From positions 47,683 through 111,682 of the forward strand of contig JAJQBQ010000011.1 of NCBI GenBank assembly GCA_021203205.1: 64,000 nt of DNA. The letters run 5' to 3'. The notes beneath the pieces were generated by a model. It was not told the origin of the DNA. It saw only the letters and a program-made list of their open reading frames with translations, and did not search any database. Both the position numbers and the translations under genes were made by a program. This document shows positions 1-11,354 of this stretch, piece after piece; position 1 is the first letter of the stretch, and each line of letters opens with the position of its first letter. This DNA is from Lachnospiraceae bacterium (GTDB taxonomy: Bacteria > Bacillota > Clostridia > Lachnospirales > Lachnospiraceae).

Positions 1-1281
1 AAGGAAGGACTCGAGCGGCCGCTGCGGGTGCTCGCGCCGACGGTGCTGGTGGTGGCGTTTCTGGGCGTTCTGCGCGGCTTCTTTCAGGGCATGAAAAATA
101 TGCTGCCCACCGCCTGCTCGCAGATTATCGAACAAATCGTGAACGCGATCGTCAGCATCCTCGCCGCCTGGCAGCTCACCCGCGTGTTCGCGGACACTGC
201 CGACGTCTATTCCTACGGGGCCATGGGCTCCACGCTGGGCACGTTGTGCGGCGCCTTAAGTGCCCTGGCCGTCCTGATTGTGCTCTTTGTGCTGTACCGT
301 CCGAAGTTTCAGGCGGAAATGGCCACAGACGAATCCGAACAGGAAGAAAACCGCGTCGTCTTCAAGGCACTTTTGCTCACTATTCTTCCTGTCATCCTGA
401 GCCAGACCATCTACCAGATCGGCTACACGATCGATGATTTCCTGTTCGGCAACCTGATGCAGGAGAAAAATATCGCGCAGGATGTCATCGACTCCATGCA
501 GGGCGTATTTAATACGCAGTATAATCAGCTGATCAATCTGCCGGTGGCCATCGCCACCGCGCTGGCTTCCTCCACGATTCCGAACATCGTACAGTTCACG
601 GTGCGCGGCGACAGCCGCGGCGCAAAGCGCCAGATCACCTCGGTTTTAAAGATCAACATGGTGATCGCCATCCCGGCGGCGGTAGGCATCGCCGTGCTGG
701 CGGAGCCGATCATGACGCTGCTTTTCCCCAGGCTTGTGACCTACCGGCCGCTCGCGGTCAATCTGCTGACCTGGGGTTCCTCCGCCGTCGTGTTTTACTC
801 GCTCTCGACCATCACCACATCCGTGCTACAGGGAAGCAATTATATGCGGATTCCTGTCATCCATTCGGCCATCTCCCTCGGGGTACACGTGGTGCTGGTG
901 ACCGTACTGCTCAAATTTACGGATTTGAATGCCTACGCGCTGGTGATCGGAAATGTGACGTTTCCGATTCTCGTGAGTCTTCTAAATTGCCGCAGTGTGT
1001 CGCAGAAGCTTGGCTACCGTTTCCGGCTCGGTTCGCTTTTTGGGATGCCTCTGGCGGCTTCGGCTGTCATGGGAGTTTCGGTGTGGGCGATTTACCATGC
1101 GCTTTACGTTTTGTTTTCCTCGAATGTAGTCGCACTTGTCGTCTCCGTGGTGGTCGGAGTGCTGCTGTATCTGGTGATGATTTTGCTGTATCCGTGTTTT
1201 TCGGATCAGGAGCTTAAGGATCTGCCGATGGGGATGCGGCTGGTGAGGCTTCGCAGGAAATTCATCGGTGAAAGACCTTAG
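1..1281 (+). CDS. Polysaccharide/lipid II flippase of SpoVB/MurJ type, 5' end cut by the window
   Basis: The reading frame is open from base 1, so the start lies outside the window; 426 residues are visible. The protein is a multi-pass membrane protein with long hydrophobic stretches and ends in a basic tail. The N-terminal visible part has the pattern GFFQGMKNMLPTA followed by SQIIEQ, which is typical of SpoVB and related members of the MOP/MATE-like exporter superfamily in Firmicutes. Such proteins flip undecaprenyl-linked sugars across the membrane for peptidoglycan, spore cortex or polysaccharide synthesis. Which of these substrates applies cannot be read from the sequence. The last 20 bases overlap the end of the convergent rarA gene. 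Confidence 0.85.
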   Translation, partial: KEGLERPLRVLAPTVLVVAFLGVLRGFFQGMKNMLPTACSQIIEQIVNAIVSILAAWQLTRVFADTADVYSYGAMGSTLGTLCGALSALAVLIVLFVLYRPKFQAEMATDESEQEENRVVFKALLLTILPVILSQTIYQIGYTIDDFLFGNLMQEKNIAQDVIDSMQGVFNTQYNQLINLPVAIATALASSTIPNIVQFTVRGDSRGAKRQITSVLKINMVIAIPAAVGIAVLAEPIMTLLFPRLVTYRPLAVNLLTWGSSAVVFYSLSTITTSVLQGSNYMRIPVIHSAISLGVHVVLVTVLLKFTDLNAYALVIGNVTFPILVSLLNCRSVSQKLGYRFRLGSLFGMPLAASAVMGVSVWAIYHALYVLFSSNVVALVVSVVVGVLLYLVMILLYPCFSDQELKDLPMGMRLVRLRRKFIGERP

Positions 1282-2608
1282 TTGCCTCTTCCTGCCTTTT
1301 TTTCTCTTTCCAGTCCAGGATTTTCTCCAGTCTTTCCTTAAACTCCCCCTCTTTCCCCTCCCCCGCCGGGCGGTAGTATCGGCGGCCTTTGAGGGAGTCG
1401 GGCAGGCACTGCATGGCGGTTATTTTTTCTTCGTAGTCGTGGGCGTACATGTAACCTTTGCCGTAGTCCAGCTCCGACATGAGTTTTGTCGGCGCGTTGC
1501 GAATGACCAGGGGAACCGGCTCGGCGAGCATGGTCTCGGCATCTGCTTTGGCCTCGTTGTAGGCCACCTCCATGGCGTTGGATTTCGGCGCGAGAGAGAG
1601 GTAGACGACGGCCTCGGTCAGGTGAACGCTGCACTCGGGCATGCCGATCAGGCGGCAGGCTTCGAAGGCCGAGATGCACAGCGGCAGCGCCTGTGGGTCG
1701 GCGAGACCGATGTCTTCGCTGGCCATGCGCGTCACGCGCCTCGCGATGTAGATGGGGTCTTCCCCCGCCTCGAGCATGCGGGCGAGCCAGTAGACTGCCG
1801 CATCAGGATCCGAGTTGCGCACGGATTTGTGCAGGGCGGAGATCAGATTGTAGTGTTCCTCCCCTTTTTTATCATACAGCAGAGATTTTTTTGAAGTGCA
1901 CTGCTCCAGTATTTCCCGCGTCACGGTGATGGCACCGCCGTCCGCGTCACCGTTTAGCACCGCCATTTCCAGCGTGGAGAGGGCCATCCTGGCATCGCCG
2001 TTCGCATAGTTGGCGATGAGATCCAGCGTGTCGTCCTCCATCTTCAGCTTCAGATTGCCGAAGCCCCGCGGATCCCGCACGGCCCGCTCCAAAAGTGTTT
2101 TCAGATCATCCGACGTCAGCTCTTTCAGCACGAAAACCTTGCAGCGGGAAAGAAGAGCGCTGTTGATCTCAAAAGAGGGGTTCTCCGTCGTGGCGCCGAT
2201 CAAAATAATGCTTCCCTTCTCCACAAAGGGCAGAAACGCGTCCTGCTGGGCTTTGTTGAAGCGGTGAATCTCGTCCACAAATACAATAGTCCGCTCACCG
2301 TAGCGCCGGTTCGCGTCCGCCTTCTGCATGACTTCGCGGATTTCCTTAATTCCGCTCGTCACAGCCGAAAAGTCGATGAAGGTCGCCTTCGACCGGCGCG
2401 CGATGATCCTCGCCAGCGTCGTCTTGCCGACCCCCGGCGGGCCCCAAAAGATCATGGAGGATACCTGATCCTCCTCTATCAGTCTGCGCAGCACCTTCCC
2501 GCGCCCCAGAAGATGTGTCTGCCCGACGTACTCGTCCAGCGTTTCCGGGCGCAGCCTCGCCGCCAACGGCTGCGGAACTTCCCGGTCAAATAAACTCATC
2601 TGCTCCAC
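1262..2608 (-). CDS. rarA: Replication-associated recombination protein A (RarA/MgsA), AAA+ ATPase
   Basis: This is a clamp-loader-like AAA+ ATPase that acts at stalled replication forks. The Walker A motif GPPGVGKT is at residues 56-63 and the Walker B DEIH at 112-115. The C-terminal half matches the family's tetramerisation region, and 448 residues is the normal length. The chosen GTG start has GAGG seven bases upstream. An ATG three codons later, giving MSLFDREV, is an alternative but has only three bases between its GGAG and the start. The gene is convergent with the flippase and overlaps its 3' end by 20 bp. It sits 28 bp downstream of mtaB. Confidence 0.95.
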   Translation of the reverse strand: MEQMSLFDREVPQPLAARLRPETLDEYVGQTHLLGRGKVLRRLIEEDQVSSMIFWGPPGVGKTTLARIIARRSKATFIDFSAVTSGIKEIREVMQKADANRRYGERTIVFVDEIHRFNKAQQDAFLPFVEKGSIILIGATTENPSFEINSALLSRCKVFVLKELTSDDLKTLLERAVRDPRGFGNLKLKMEDDTLDLIANYANGDARMALSTLEMAVLNGDADGGAITVTREILEQCTSKKSLLYDKKGEEHYNLISALHKSVRNSDPDAAVYWLARMLEAGEDPIYIARRVTRMASEDIGLADPQALPLCISAFEACRLIGMPECSVHLTEAVVYLSLAPKSNAMEVAYNEAKADAETMLAEPVPLVIRNAPTKLMSELDYGKGYMYAHDYEEKITAMQCLPDSLKGRRYYRPAGEGKEGEFKERLEKILDWKEKKRQEEATKVFHR

Positions 2609-2636
2609 TTTTTAACCTCACTTAAAGCAATCTATG

Positions 2637-4010
2637 TCAAACCGAAATGATATCTCCCTGTAACCTGACCTCTCCTCTTTCTGTCATTTCACGTGTAAGC
2701 AGTACTTTCAAAATCTGATTGCGCAGATCCCTGTCCGTCACCACTTCAACCTTCAGATACTGAGGCGTATGACCCACGGCCACTCTCTCGCCCTCCGATG
2801 ATTCCACCGTCTCTTCAAACAGCACATCCACCGTTTTTTCAAGGAAAGAGCGTGCAAATGCTTCCTCCATCTCCAGATTCAGCTTTCTCAAAATCGCACT
2901 CCGGGCATCCTTCACCGGCTCCGGAATCTGGTGATCCATGACTGCCGCGCGCGTCCCGCGCCTTGCCGAGTATTTAAAAATGTGCATGCGCGCAAAACGC
3001 ACGCGCGCCAGGAATTCTTTCGTGGTCTCAAATTCTTCCTCCGTCTCTCCGGGGAATCCCACGATCACGTCCGTAGTGATGGCGGCATCCGGAAAATAAC
3101 GGCGGATGATCTCGCACTTTTCCAGGTACTCCGCCGCAGTGTAATGGCGGTTCATGCGTCGCAGTGTCGCATCACAGCCGCTCTGCAGAGAGAGATGGAA
3201 ATGCGGACACACTTTTTTTAACCCTGCCAGCGCCCGTATGTTTTCTTCCGTAATGATGCGCGGCTCCATGGATCCTAAGCGGATCCGGTCAATTCCATTG
3301 ACGGAGCAGATCTCGCGAACAAGATCAATTAGATCGAACTTTGAGAAATCCAGCCCATACGAACTGATATGTATCCCCGTCAGCACGATTTCTCGGTACC
3401 CCGCTGCCGCGAGTCTTTCTGTCTCCGCAAGAACCTCCTCCGGTCTGCGGCTCACCACACGTCCGCGGGCGAACGGGATGATGCAGTACGAGCAGAACTG
3501 GTTGCAGCCGTCCTGAATTTTCAGATATGCGCGGGTGTGGCCGTTGATTTGGACATCTTCCTTTTCCCCGGATTGATTTCCATCTTCTTCACAGGTTCTT
3601 TTTGTTTTTTCCTCTCCGACTCCAACCTGCGCAGCATCGCACCTGCTTTCGAGATATTCCTCCACGATCGCGACAATTTTCTCTTTTTCCTTATTTGCCA
3701 CCCACAGATCGGCGATTTTTTCATCCGCTTCCCTTGCGCCAAACTGTTTCTCGGCGTCCACGTAGCACCCGGCGGCGACAACTACCGCGTCCGGATTTGC
3801 CTTCGCTGCGTGCCGCAGCATTTTGCGGCTTTTCCGGTCGGCGATGTTGGTCACCGTACAGGTATTTATAATGTAGACATCCGCCGCGTCAAAGGGCGGC
3901 ACCACCCTGTAGCCCGCCTCTCTGAATTTTTCCGCCATGCGGTCTGTTTCATATCCGTTTACCTTGCAGCCAAGGCTGTAAAGGCACACACGCGTTTTCT
4001 TTCTATCCAT
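2637..4010 (-). CDS. mtaB: tRNA (N6-L-threonylcarbamoyladenosine(37)-C2)-methylthiotransferase MtaB
   Basis: This radical SAM enzyme adds a methylthio group to t6A at position 37 of ANN-decoding tRNAs. The N-terminal UPF0004 domain carries its three cluster cysteines at C15 (LGCKVNGYE), C51 (INTCTVT) and C82 (AGCY). The radical SAM motif CNQFCSYC is at 169-176, and a TRAM-like domain closes the protein. Residues about 122-155, between the two domains, are a polar stretch rich in E, K, Q and G that I do not expect in the family and that has its own cysteine. The start has GGAAG seven bases upstream. MiaB is the other possible family member, but the NTCTVT motif and overall pattern favour MtaB. 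Confidence 0.93.
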   Translation of the reverse strand: MDRKKTRVCLYSLGCKVNGYETDRMAEKFREAGYRVVPPFDAADVYIINTCTVTNIADRKSRKMLRHAAKANPDAVVVAAGCYVDAEKQFGAREADEKIADLWVANKEKEKIVAIVEEYLESRCDAAQVGVGEEKTKRTCEEDGNQSGEKEDVQINGHTRAYLKIQDGCNQFCSYCIIPFARGRVVSRRPEEVLAETERLAAAGYREIVLTGIHISSYGLDFSKFDLIDLVREICSVNGIDRIRLGSMEPRIITEENIRALAGLKKVCPHFHLSLQSGCDATLRRMNRHYTAAEYLEKCEIIRRYFPDAAITTDVIVGFPGETEEEFETTKEFLARVRFARMHIFKYSARRGTRAAVMDHQIPEPVKDARSAILRKLNLEMEEAFARSFLEKTVDVLFEETVESSEGERVAVGHTPQYLKVEVVTDRDLRNQILKVLLTREMTERGEVRLQGDIISV

Positions 4011-4065
4011 ATTTCTTCCAAATTTTCAATTCCCGATAATCATAGTCCAAATCACAAAAGTCTTC

Positions 4066-5112
4066 TCACATCCCCTGAATATACGCCGCCGCACTCATGG
4101 CCGCATTCGCTCCGTCCGCCGCCGCGGTGATGATCTGACGCAGATTTTTCGTCCGCACATCCCCCGCCGCAAAGAAACCGGGCGCAGATGTGGCACAGTC
4201 TTCGCCGGCTGCGATATATCCGGAAGCATCCAGCTTCACCGCCTCGCATGTGCGAAGTACTTCCGTGGCAGGCTGCATTCCCACCGCAAGGAACACGCCG
4301 CTCACGGGAATCTCCGTCCCGTCTTCGAGGCATACCGCCCCGACCTTCCCGTCGCCGGTAATGGCTGTGACCTGATGAGGCGTCCGTATTTCGATGTTCT
4401 CCTTTTTTCGGATGAGATCGACCGTGACCTGAAAGCCCCGGAATTCGTTTCTCCGGTGAATCAGATAAACCCTGCGGCAGAGGCCTGAGAGGTAGAGGGC
4501 GTCATCTAAGGCCGCATTTCCGCCGCCCACAACCGCAACATACTGTCCCCGGAAGAAGGCGCCGTCACATGTGGCACAGTAGGATACGCCCCTTCCGGCG
4601 AATTCCGCTTCCCCCGGTGCGCCGAGTTTCCGGCGCTTCGCGCCCGCAGCGTAGATCACCGTCTTCGAGCAGACGGCGGTGCCGTCCTCAAATTCCGTGC
4701 GCCAGTATTCCTGCGTGCTCGCTCCCGCATTTTCCCACAATTCCTGCGAAACAGATTCATTTTCACTTCCTTCTCCATCTTCCTGCACATTTCGTGTGTC
4801 CGCTAATGCAGATTCCCACACGCTCTCCGCAGCTTCCGTCCTGACACTTACACGTCGAATGCCAATGACCGTGCCTTCCTTCGGGGTTACCCCCATTTCA
4901 CCTGCATGGTTTTGAAAGTTTGCTGCCAGATCCCATCCGCTGATTCCCCACAGCCCCAGGTAATTGTCTACCCGATCCGTCTCGGTGATCTGTCCCACAC
5001 CGTAAACATTGGACTCATATACTTCCACGGAAAGCCCGGCCCGCTTCGCATAGATGGCCGCGCCAAGCCCCGCAGGGCCGCCGCCGACAATTAAGACATC
5101 TGTTATTTCCAT
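4066..5112 (-). CDS. trxB: Thioredoxin reductase-like FAD/NAD(P)-dependent oxidoreductase with an internal insertion
   Basis: The FAD-binding motif GGGPAG is at residues 10-15, the redox-active pair CATC at 179-182, and the NAD(P)-binding motif VVGGGNA at 194-200. This is the classic thioredoxin reductase order. The protein is 348 residues, against about 305-315 usual for the family. The excess is a polar segment at about 94-136 (E, S, N and Q rich) in the FAD domain. The ATG at 5112 is preferred because AGGGAGA lies seven bases upstream. A longer frame to 5154 runs into the comF coding end and lacks a better site. The gene follows comF directly, so the two are probably co-transcribed. A partner thioredoxin is not in the window. 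Confidence 0.9.
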   Translation of the reverse strand: MEITDVLIVGGGPAGLGAAIYAKRAGLSVEVYESNVYGVGQITETDRVDNYLGLWGISGWDLAANFQNHAGEMGVTPKEGTVIGIRRVSVRTEAAESVWESALADTRNVQEDGEGSENESVSQELWENAGASTQEYWRTEFEDGTAVCSKTVIYAAGAKRRKLGAPGEAEFAGRGVSYCATCDGAFFRGQYVAVVGGGNAALDDALYLSGLCRRVYLIHRRNEFRGFQVTVDLIRKKENIEIRTPHQVTAITGDGKVGAVCLEDGTEIPVSGVFLAVGMQPATEVLRTCEAVKLDASGYIAAGEDCATSAPGFFAAGDVRTKNLRQIITAAADGANAAMSAAAYIQGM

Positions 5113-5123
5113 AATCAATCTCC

Positions 5124-6278
5124 CTAAACCGACAAATCTTCCCTCGCCAGACACAGACAGTCGATGCGGTGTATCCCGTCAAGCCGCAGGGCGTGGGCGC
5201 AGGCGTCCGCCGTCGCCCCGGTTGTAAAAATGTCGTCCACCAGCAGCACGGACTTCGGCGTCGGCTGCCCTGTCTTTCGGACCGCAAATGCTTCCTTTAA
5301 ATTTTTCCTGCGCTCACTCCGCGAGAGTTCCTTCATGGGCGCGGTCTCCCGCACGCGCAGCAGATAATTCTTCCTGACCGGGATGCCCAGCCGGTATCCC
5401 ATCTCTGTGGCTAACAGCTCCGCCTGGTTGTAGCCGCGCTTCTTCTGCTTTTTCCGATACATCGGCACCGGAATGATTGCATCGTAGACTGTCTGCACCG
5501 CCCGGGAGGTCTGCGTGGCTTCAAATGCGCCGTCCGCGACATGCTCCGCCATCTTTCTCCCGTAATAAATGGCATATTCCTTTGCGTTTTTATACTTCAG
5601 GCGATAAATTGACTGGCGCATCGGGCCGTTGTACCGGTAAAGCGAACGGGCCTGGGAAAAATAATGCTCCTTCCCGCCGGCGGAAAGAAATACGCCCTGA
5701 CTTTCCGTCCGCATTTCCCCGTATCTGCCCTGAGTTTCGGAAAAACTGCTGCTTTCCTGAAAACTGTTGCTTTCCTGCCCCTGAAAGGAATACTTATACC
5801 GGGAGCTATTCCCCCGTCCTGTCCCTTCCGGCAGCCGATACCGCAGAAATTCCTCTCCCCGCAGGGACTTCGCGCAGGCCGGACACCACATGTCCGCCGC
5901 TCCCGCCACCGGCTGTCCACACTTGTGACAGACCTGACTGCCGATTTCCCGAAGCTCCTTCTCGCAGTCCGGGCAGATATCCGCCCCGTTTTTCGTCACC
6001 TTTCCGCACACCGGACAGCTTCGCGGAAACACGATATCCTGCAACGCGATATTCATAATATGTAAATTTTTCCGAATTTCTATTCTTTTTTCCTGTCTCG
6101 TATAGGTTCTTCTCCTCTCTTCCCGTGATCTTCTCCCCTGCTCTTCATTTCCAAAGTTCTCCCTTTTGAATGCTCCCTTTTCAAACGACCCCGAAGGGTT
6201 CCTTTCGTACTCTCCCCATCCGGATATCAGAATATCCACCGGTCTTCTTAGAACGAATCCAGCGGTTTTCTTTTCCAT
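5124..6278 (-). CDS. comF: ComF family phosphoribosyltransferase-like protein with polar insertions
   Basis: ComF is linked to DNA uptake and processing during natural transformation in Firmicutes. Two zinc-binding cysteine pairs are visible (CPVCGK...CPDC and CHKCGQ...CPAC), and the C-terminus has the PRPP-binding loop VLLVDDIFTTGATADA. The protein is 384 residues, much longer than the roughly 220-240 of typical ComF. Two parts explain this. One is a basic, charged N-terminal extension of 74 residues before MNIALQD. The other is a Ser/Gln-rich insertion between the zinc module and the transferase fold, containing an 18-bp duplicated unit (FQESNS, FQESSS). The start at 6278 has AGAGG ten bases upstream. 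The internal ATG at 6056 has no good site but would give a more normal N-terminus. Confidence 0.85.
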   Translation of the reverse strand: MEKKTAGFVLRRPVDILISGWGEYERNPSGSFEKGAFKRENFGNEEQGRRSREERRRTYTRQEKRIEIRKNLHIMNIALQDIVFPRSCPVCGKVTKNGADICPDCEKELREIGSQVCHKCGQPVAGAADMWCPACAKSLRGEEFLRYRLPEGTGRGNSSRYKYSFQGQESNSFQESSSFSETQGRYGEMRTESQGVFLSAGGKEHYFSQARSLYRYNGPMRQSIYRLKYKNAKEYAIYYGRKMAEHVADGAFEATQTSRAVQTVYDAIIPVPMYRKKQKKRGYNQAELLATEMGYRLGIPVRKNYLLRVRETAPMKELSRSERRKNLKEAFAVRKTGQPTPKSVLLVDDIFTTGATADACAHALRLDGIHRIDCLCLAREDLSV

Positions 6279-6343
6279 CTCGCAAAGTCCTCTGATATGA
6301 CCCTGCGGATGTCATATGATATAATGAAACGAAATCCCCGTGA

Positions 6344-8611
<2,268 letters not shown>

Positions 8612-8620
8612 CTTTAATTC

Positions 8621-8836
8621 TCACCCTCCCGCACAGTCTTTATTCCTTCCGTCTCCATTTACAAAATTTTGTTTTTCTTTCTCCGCAAGGTCTCGTCCCG
8701 ATCTGTTCCCAGTCATAAGGTATTGTTTTCTTTGCGAATTCCTGTTACGGTCACTTTCCGTTCCCAAAGTTCTATTTTTCTCTCCGCGAAATCTCGTCCC
8801 GGTCGTTTTTCGTTCGTAATAGTCTGTTTTTTCCAC
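8621..8836 (-). other. mreB-recD2 intergenic stretch with imperfect repeats and a weak polar open frame
   Basis: The 236 bp between mreB and recD2 hold an open frame of 71 codons starting at GTG with no ribosome binding site. Its product would be almost entirely E, K, R, N, G, T and D. At the DNA level, two segments resemble each other: around 8679-8725 and 8780-8825, each with a core TCTCGTCCCG. I do not call it a gene. It resembles in composition the polar insertions in the neighbouring genes. Confidence 0.4.
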
Positions 8837-8847
8837 GAATCAATGAT

Positions 8848-9876
8848 TTATCTGTCCCCTTCCGCGTACCCCTGATCCTTCTGCTTTTTCTTCTTCTCGT
8901 CGAGAATCTGCACGTAGTGCCCGGTTCCGAGGGCAACGCACAGCATCGGATCCTCCGCGGTGACCGTATTCATGCCGGTTCGATCCTGAATCAGCTGCTC
9001 CATGCCGTCCAGCAGTGCGCCGCCGCCGGCCAGCACAATGCCGCGCTCCGCAATATCCGCCGCCAGCTCCGGCGGCGTCTTTTCCAGCACGCTGTGCAGC
9101 GACTCCACGATCTGCTCCGCCGTCTCCGTGAGCGGGTCGATAATCTCGTCCGAAGAAATCTCGATGGTCTTCGGCAGGCCGGTCACGATATTGCGCCCGC
9201 GCACATCCATCTTCAGCGGCTGCGGCTTCTCAAACACCGTGCCGATCTTAAGCTTGATATCCTCCGCCGTGCGGTCGCCGATCAGCAGGTTGTGCTTGCG
9301 CCGCATATAACGGATGACAGACTCGTTGAAATCATCTCCGCCCACCTTGATGGAATCGTTCACAACGATACCGCCCAGGGAAATGACCGCGATGTCCGTC
9401 GTACCGCCGCCGATGTCGATGATCATATTCCCGCAGGGTTTCATGATGTCGATGCCGGAACCCAGCGCCGCCGCGATAGGCTCATCCATCACCACCACCT
9501 CCCGGGCGCCGGTCTGGCGCACCGCTCCGTCCACCGCCTTGCGCTCCACCTCGGTGGCCGAAGCCGGCACCGCCACCGTGATGCGCGGCTTCACGTAAGA
9601 CTTGCGGCCGATGGCCTTCTGAATAAAATACTTCAGCATCCGCTCCGTGCCGGCATAATCCGAGATCACGCCCTGGCGGATCGGCCGGATAGCCTCGATA
9701 TTCTCCGGCGTCTTCCCCAGCATGAGCCTCGCCTCCTCGCCGATCGCGCGGATCACATTCTTTTCCTTATCAAACGCAATGACGGTAGGTTCCTTCAAAA
9801 CCACGCCCTTGCCCTTCACATGTATCAATACGCTGGATGTTCCCAGATCAATTCCGATATCGGTGGTAAATAACAT
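8848..9876 (-). CDS. mreB: Rod shape-determining protein of the MreB/Mbl family
   Basis: This actin-like ATPase forms membrane-associated filaments that guide cell-wall synthesis in rod-shaped cells. The phosphate-1 motif DIGIDLGTSS is at the N-terminus, the phosphate-2 motif IDIGGGTTDIAVIS in the middle, and the adenosine motif GIVLAGGGALLDGM near the C-terminus. The length of 342 residues is normal. The ATG has GGAGG eight bases upstream, and a near-consensus promoter lies about 95 bp upstream. Mbl or MreBH paralogues cannot be excluded from the sequence alone. No mreC or mreD is adjacent, which is common for mbl-type copies. Confidence 0.92.
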   Translation of the reverse strand: MLFTTDIGIDLGTSSVLIHVKGKGVVLKEPTVIAFDKEKNVIRAIGEEARLMLGKTPENIEAIRPIRQGVISDYAGTERMLKYFIQKAIGRKSYVKPRITVAVPASATEVERKAVDGAVRQTGAREVVVMDEPIAAALGSGIDIMKPCGNMIIDIGGGTTDIAVISLGGIVVNDSIKVGGDDFNESVIRYMRRKHNLLIGDRTAEDIKLKIGTVFEKPQPLKMDVRGRNIVTGLPKTIEISSDEIIDPLTETAEQIVESLHSVLEKTPPELAADIAERGIVLAGGGALLDGMEQLIQDRTGMNTVTAEDPMLCVALGTGHYVQILDEKKKKQKDQGYAEGDR

Positions 9877-9970
9877 CGAAAACTCCTCCTCGCCCTGTTT
9901 TAAGTATGCATAAGAAATGAAAGCACTTCGTCAAATATCCGGATAATGATTTTCCGGCAGCAATGGTGCT

Positions 9971-9999
9971 ATTATAGCGACTTGTATGTCCTTTTTCAA
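9971..9999 (-). promoter_or_regulatory. Sigma-A-type promoter of mreB
   Basis: On the minus strand TTGAAA (9994-9999) is followed after 17 bases by a perfect TATAAT (9971-9976). Transcription would start near 9964, giving a leader of about 90 nt before the mreB start. Confidence 0.8.
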
Positions 10000-10428
10000 C
10001 GAAAAAATAATTTTTCATTCGTCGCTCCCATGAGTAATAACCGTAAACAGAAATTAAATTAAAATTTCTTAATTTAACTTTTCTTTCATAAACCGTTCAA
10101 ACTTTCGTCACAGTTGGCGGCTATACTACACGCGTGTTACGGAAACAGTAACATAACTTTTTCATAACTAGCCCGCCGGTAACGGCCGGCGGGAATCCCT
10201 CCCATTATTATAAAGCAGTCGCGCGAGTTCATCCAATATTTCTCTCCTTCTCTTTGGTGCTCACGCGGCTGCTTTATATTGTCTTGAAGTTCCCGGCTTT
10301 GCCTATTCGCAGTTCATCGCCTGAGATTCGCAGGGCGAGCTTCAGTCCTCGCGGCAATTTTAAACTCATTTTTATAAAATAAACCCACGCATCGAAATTG
10401 GGGGCTTTTGGGTGTATTTATATCTGCC
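10000..10428. other. Gene-free region between mreB promoter and the Uma2 cluster, with two inverted repeats
   Basis: No credible coding region was found in these 430 bases. The stretch contains a GC-rich hairpin at 10172-10193 (eight-base arms CCCGCCGG and CCGGCGGG). It also has a long inverted repeat with 19-base arms at 10209-10227 and 10260-10278, with one mismatch and one wobble on the plus strand and a 32-base loop. Neither arm is followed by a T tract, so these are not ordinary terminators. Confidence 0.6.
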
Positions 10429-11280
10429 TTACGCCAGCCCAAACCTCTTTAAATACCGCTCAATCTCCGCGAAATCCACCTCACACTCTCCCTGAAAAAT
10501 CCCGACAGGAACCTTATCCCGAAACGTATATCTCCTCGGCAAAGCATCAAACCCGGTATCCGGAAACCGATAAACGAACACTTCCCTGCTATCCAAATCT
10601 ACAATCCAGTACTCCCGCACACCCGATTCGCGATATTTTTTTAACTTTATGGTTTTATCTATTATCGCTGTCGATGGCGAAAGAATTTCCACAGCCAAAT
10701 CCGGCGGCCCAAGTATTTTATTTTCTTTCAGCTTATCCGGGTCACACAGAATCAAAACGTCCGGCTGCACCATCGTCCATTTTGTCCGGTCAACCTGTAC
10801 ATTCATCGCGGCATCCAGAGCGATACATTTTCCATGCTTCGTCTCTATATAGGAATCAAAAGCCCGACTGATACGATATCCGACGATCCCATGGGCAGAT
10901 CGCGGCGCTGACATATTATAAATCCAGCCATCGATCAGTTCTGCCCGCAAATCCTCCGGCAAAGTAAAATAATCATCCACAGTATACGTTCCCTGACGCT
11001 TGCCCAGACCATACGGATCCTCATAATAATCCGGTGCCGCGTCCGATTCGCGAAGCACAGTCGGCGCTTCATCCTTTATATCCGGGTAACGTTTCCCGGA
11101 ATACTGCAGTTTCCTCTCTCCACCCGCCTCTTCTTTCTTAACCTCAGAGTTCGTTTTCCTGTCTCGCTCCTCAGGGTTCGTTTTCCTGCCTCGCTCCCCA
11201 GGGTTCGTTTTTCCGCCTCGCTCCGTCTCTTCCTGCTGCAGGGCATCCTTCTTTCCCATCTCTGTACCGTCTTTTCCCAT
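10429..11280 (-). CDS. Uma2 family restriction-endonuclease-fold protein, copy 1
   Basis: Uma2 (DUF820) proteins have the PD-(D/E)XK nuclease fold; their cellular role is not established. Family signatures here are VQPDVLILCD, GPPDLAVEILSPST and KYRESGVREYWIVD, which hold the expected acidic residues and lysine. About 70 N-terminal residues are highly charged and contain a 27-bp tandem repeat (nine residues, core RKTNPEE). They are not part of the nuclease fold. The ATG at 11280 is chosen because AAAGGA lies ten bases upstream; a longer TTG-started frame is less well placed. It is the most divergent of three tandem paralogues and the last in transcription order. Confidence 0.85.
   Translation of the reverse strand: MGKDGTEMGKKDALQQEETERGGKTNPGERGRKTNPEERDRKTNSEVKKEEAGGERKLQYSGKRYPDIKDEAPTVLRESDAAPDYYEDPYGLGKRQGTYTVDDYFTLPEDLRAELIDGWIYNMSAPRSAHGIVGYRISRAFDSYIETKHGKCIALDAAMNVQVDRTKWTMVQPDVLILCDPDKLKENKILGPPDLAVEILSPSTAIIDKTIKLKKYRESGVREYWIVDLDSREVFVYRFPDTGFDALPRRYTFRDKVPVGIFQGECEVDFAEIERYLKRFGLA
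11149..11225 (-). repeat. 27-bp in-frame minisatellite in Uma2 copy 1
   Basis: Three imperfect 27-bp units, each beginning GTTCGTTTTCCTG on the plus strand, lie head to tail and encode nine-residue units of the type ERGRKTNPE. Copies 2 and 3 of the gene have two units each at the equivalent place (around 12070-12125 and 12970-13025). Confidence 0.8.
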
Positions 11281-11354
11281 TTTCACAGGATCCTTTCCGT
11301 GTTTTGTATTTTTCAACCTCGCCTTTCAATTTGTAAACATCAATATCTGAAATA

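Noticed and set aside
1262..1281. Possible frameshift fusion between the flippase and rarA
   Set aside because: The genes are convergent on opposite strands and simply overlap by 20 bp at their 3' ends.
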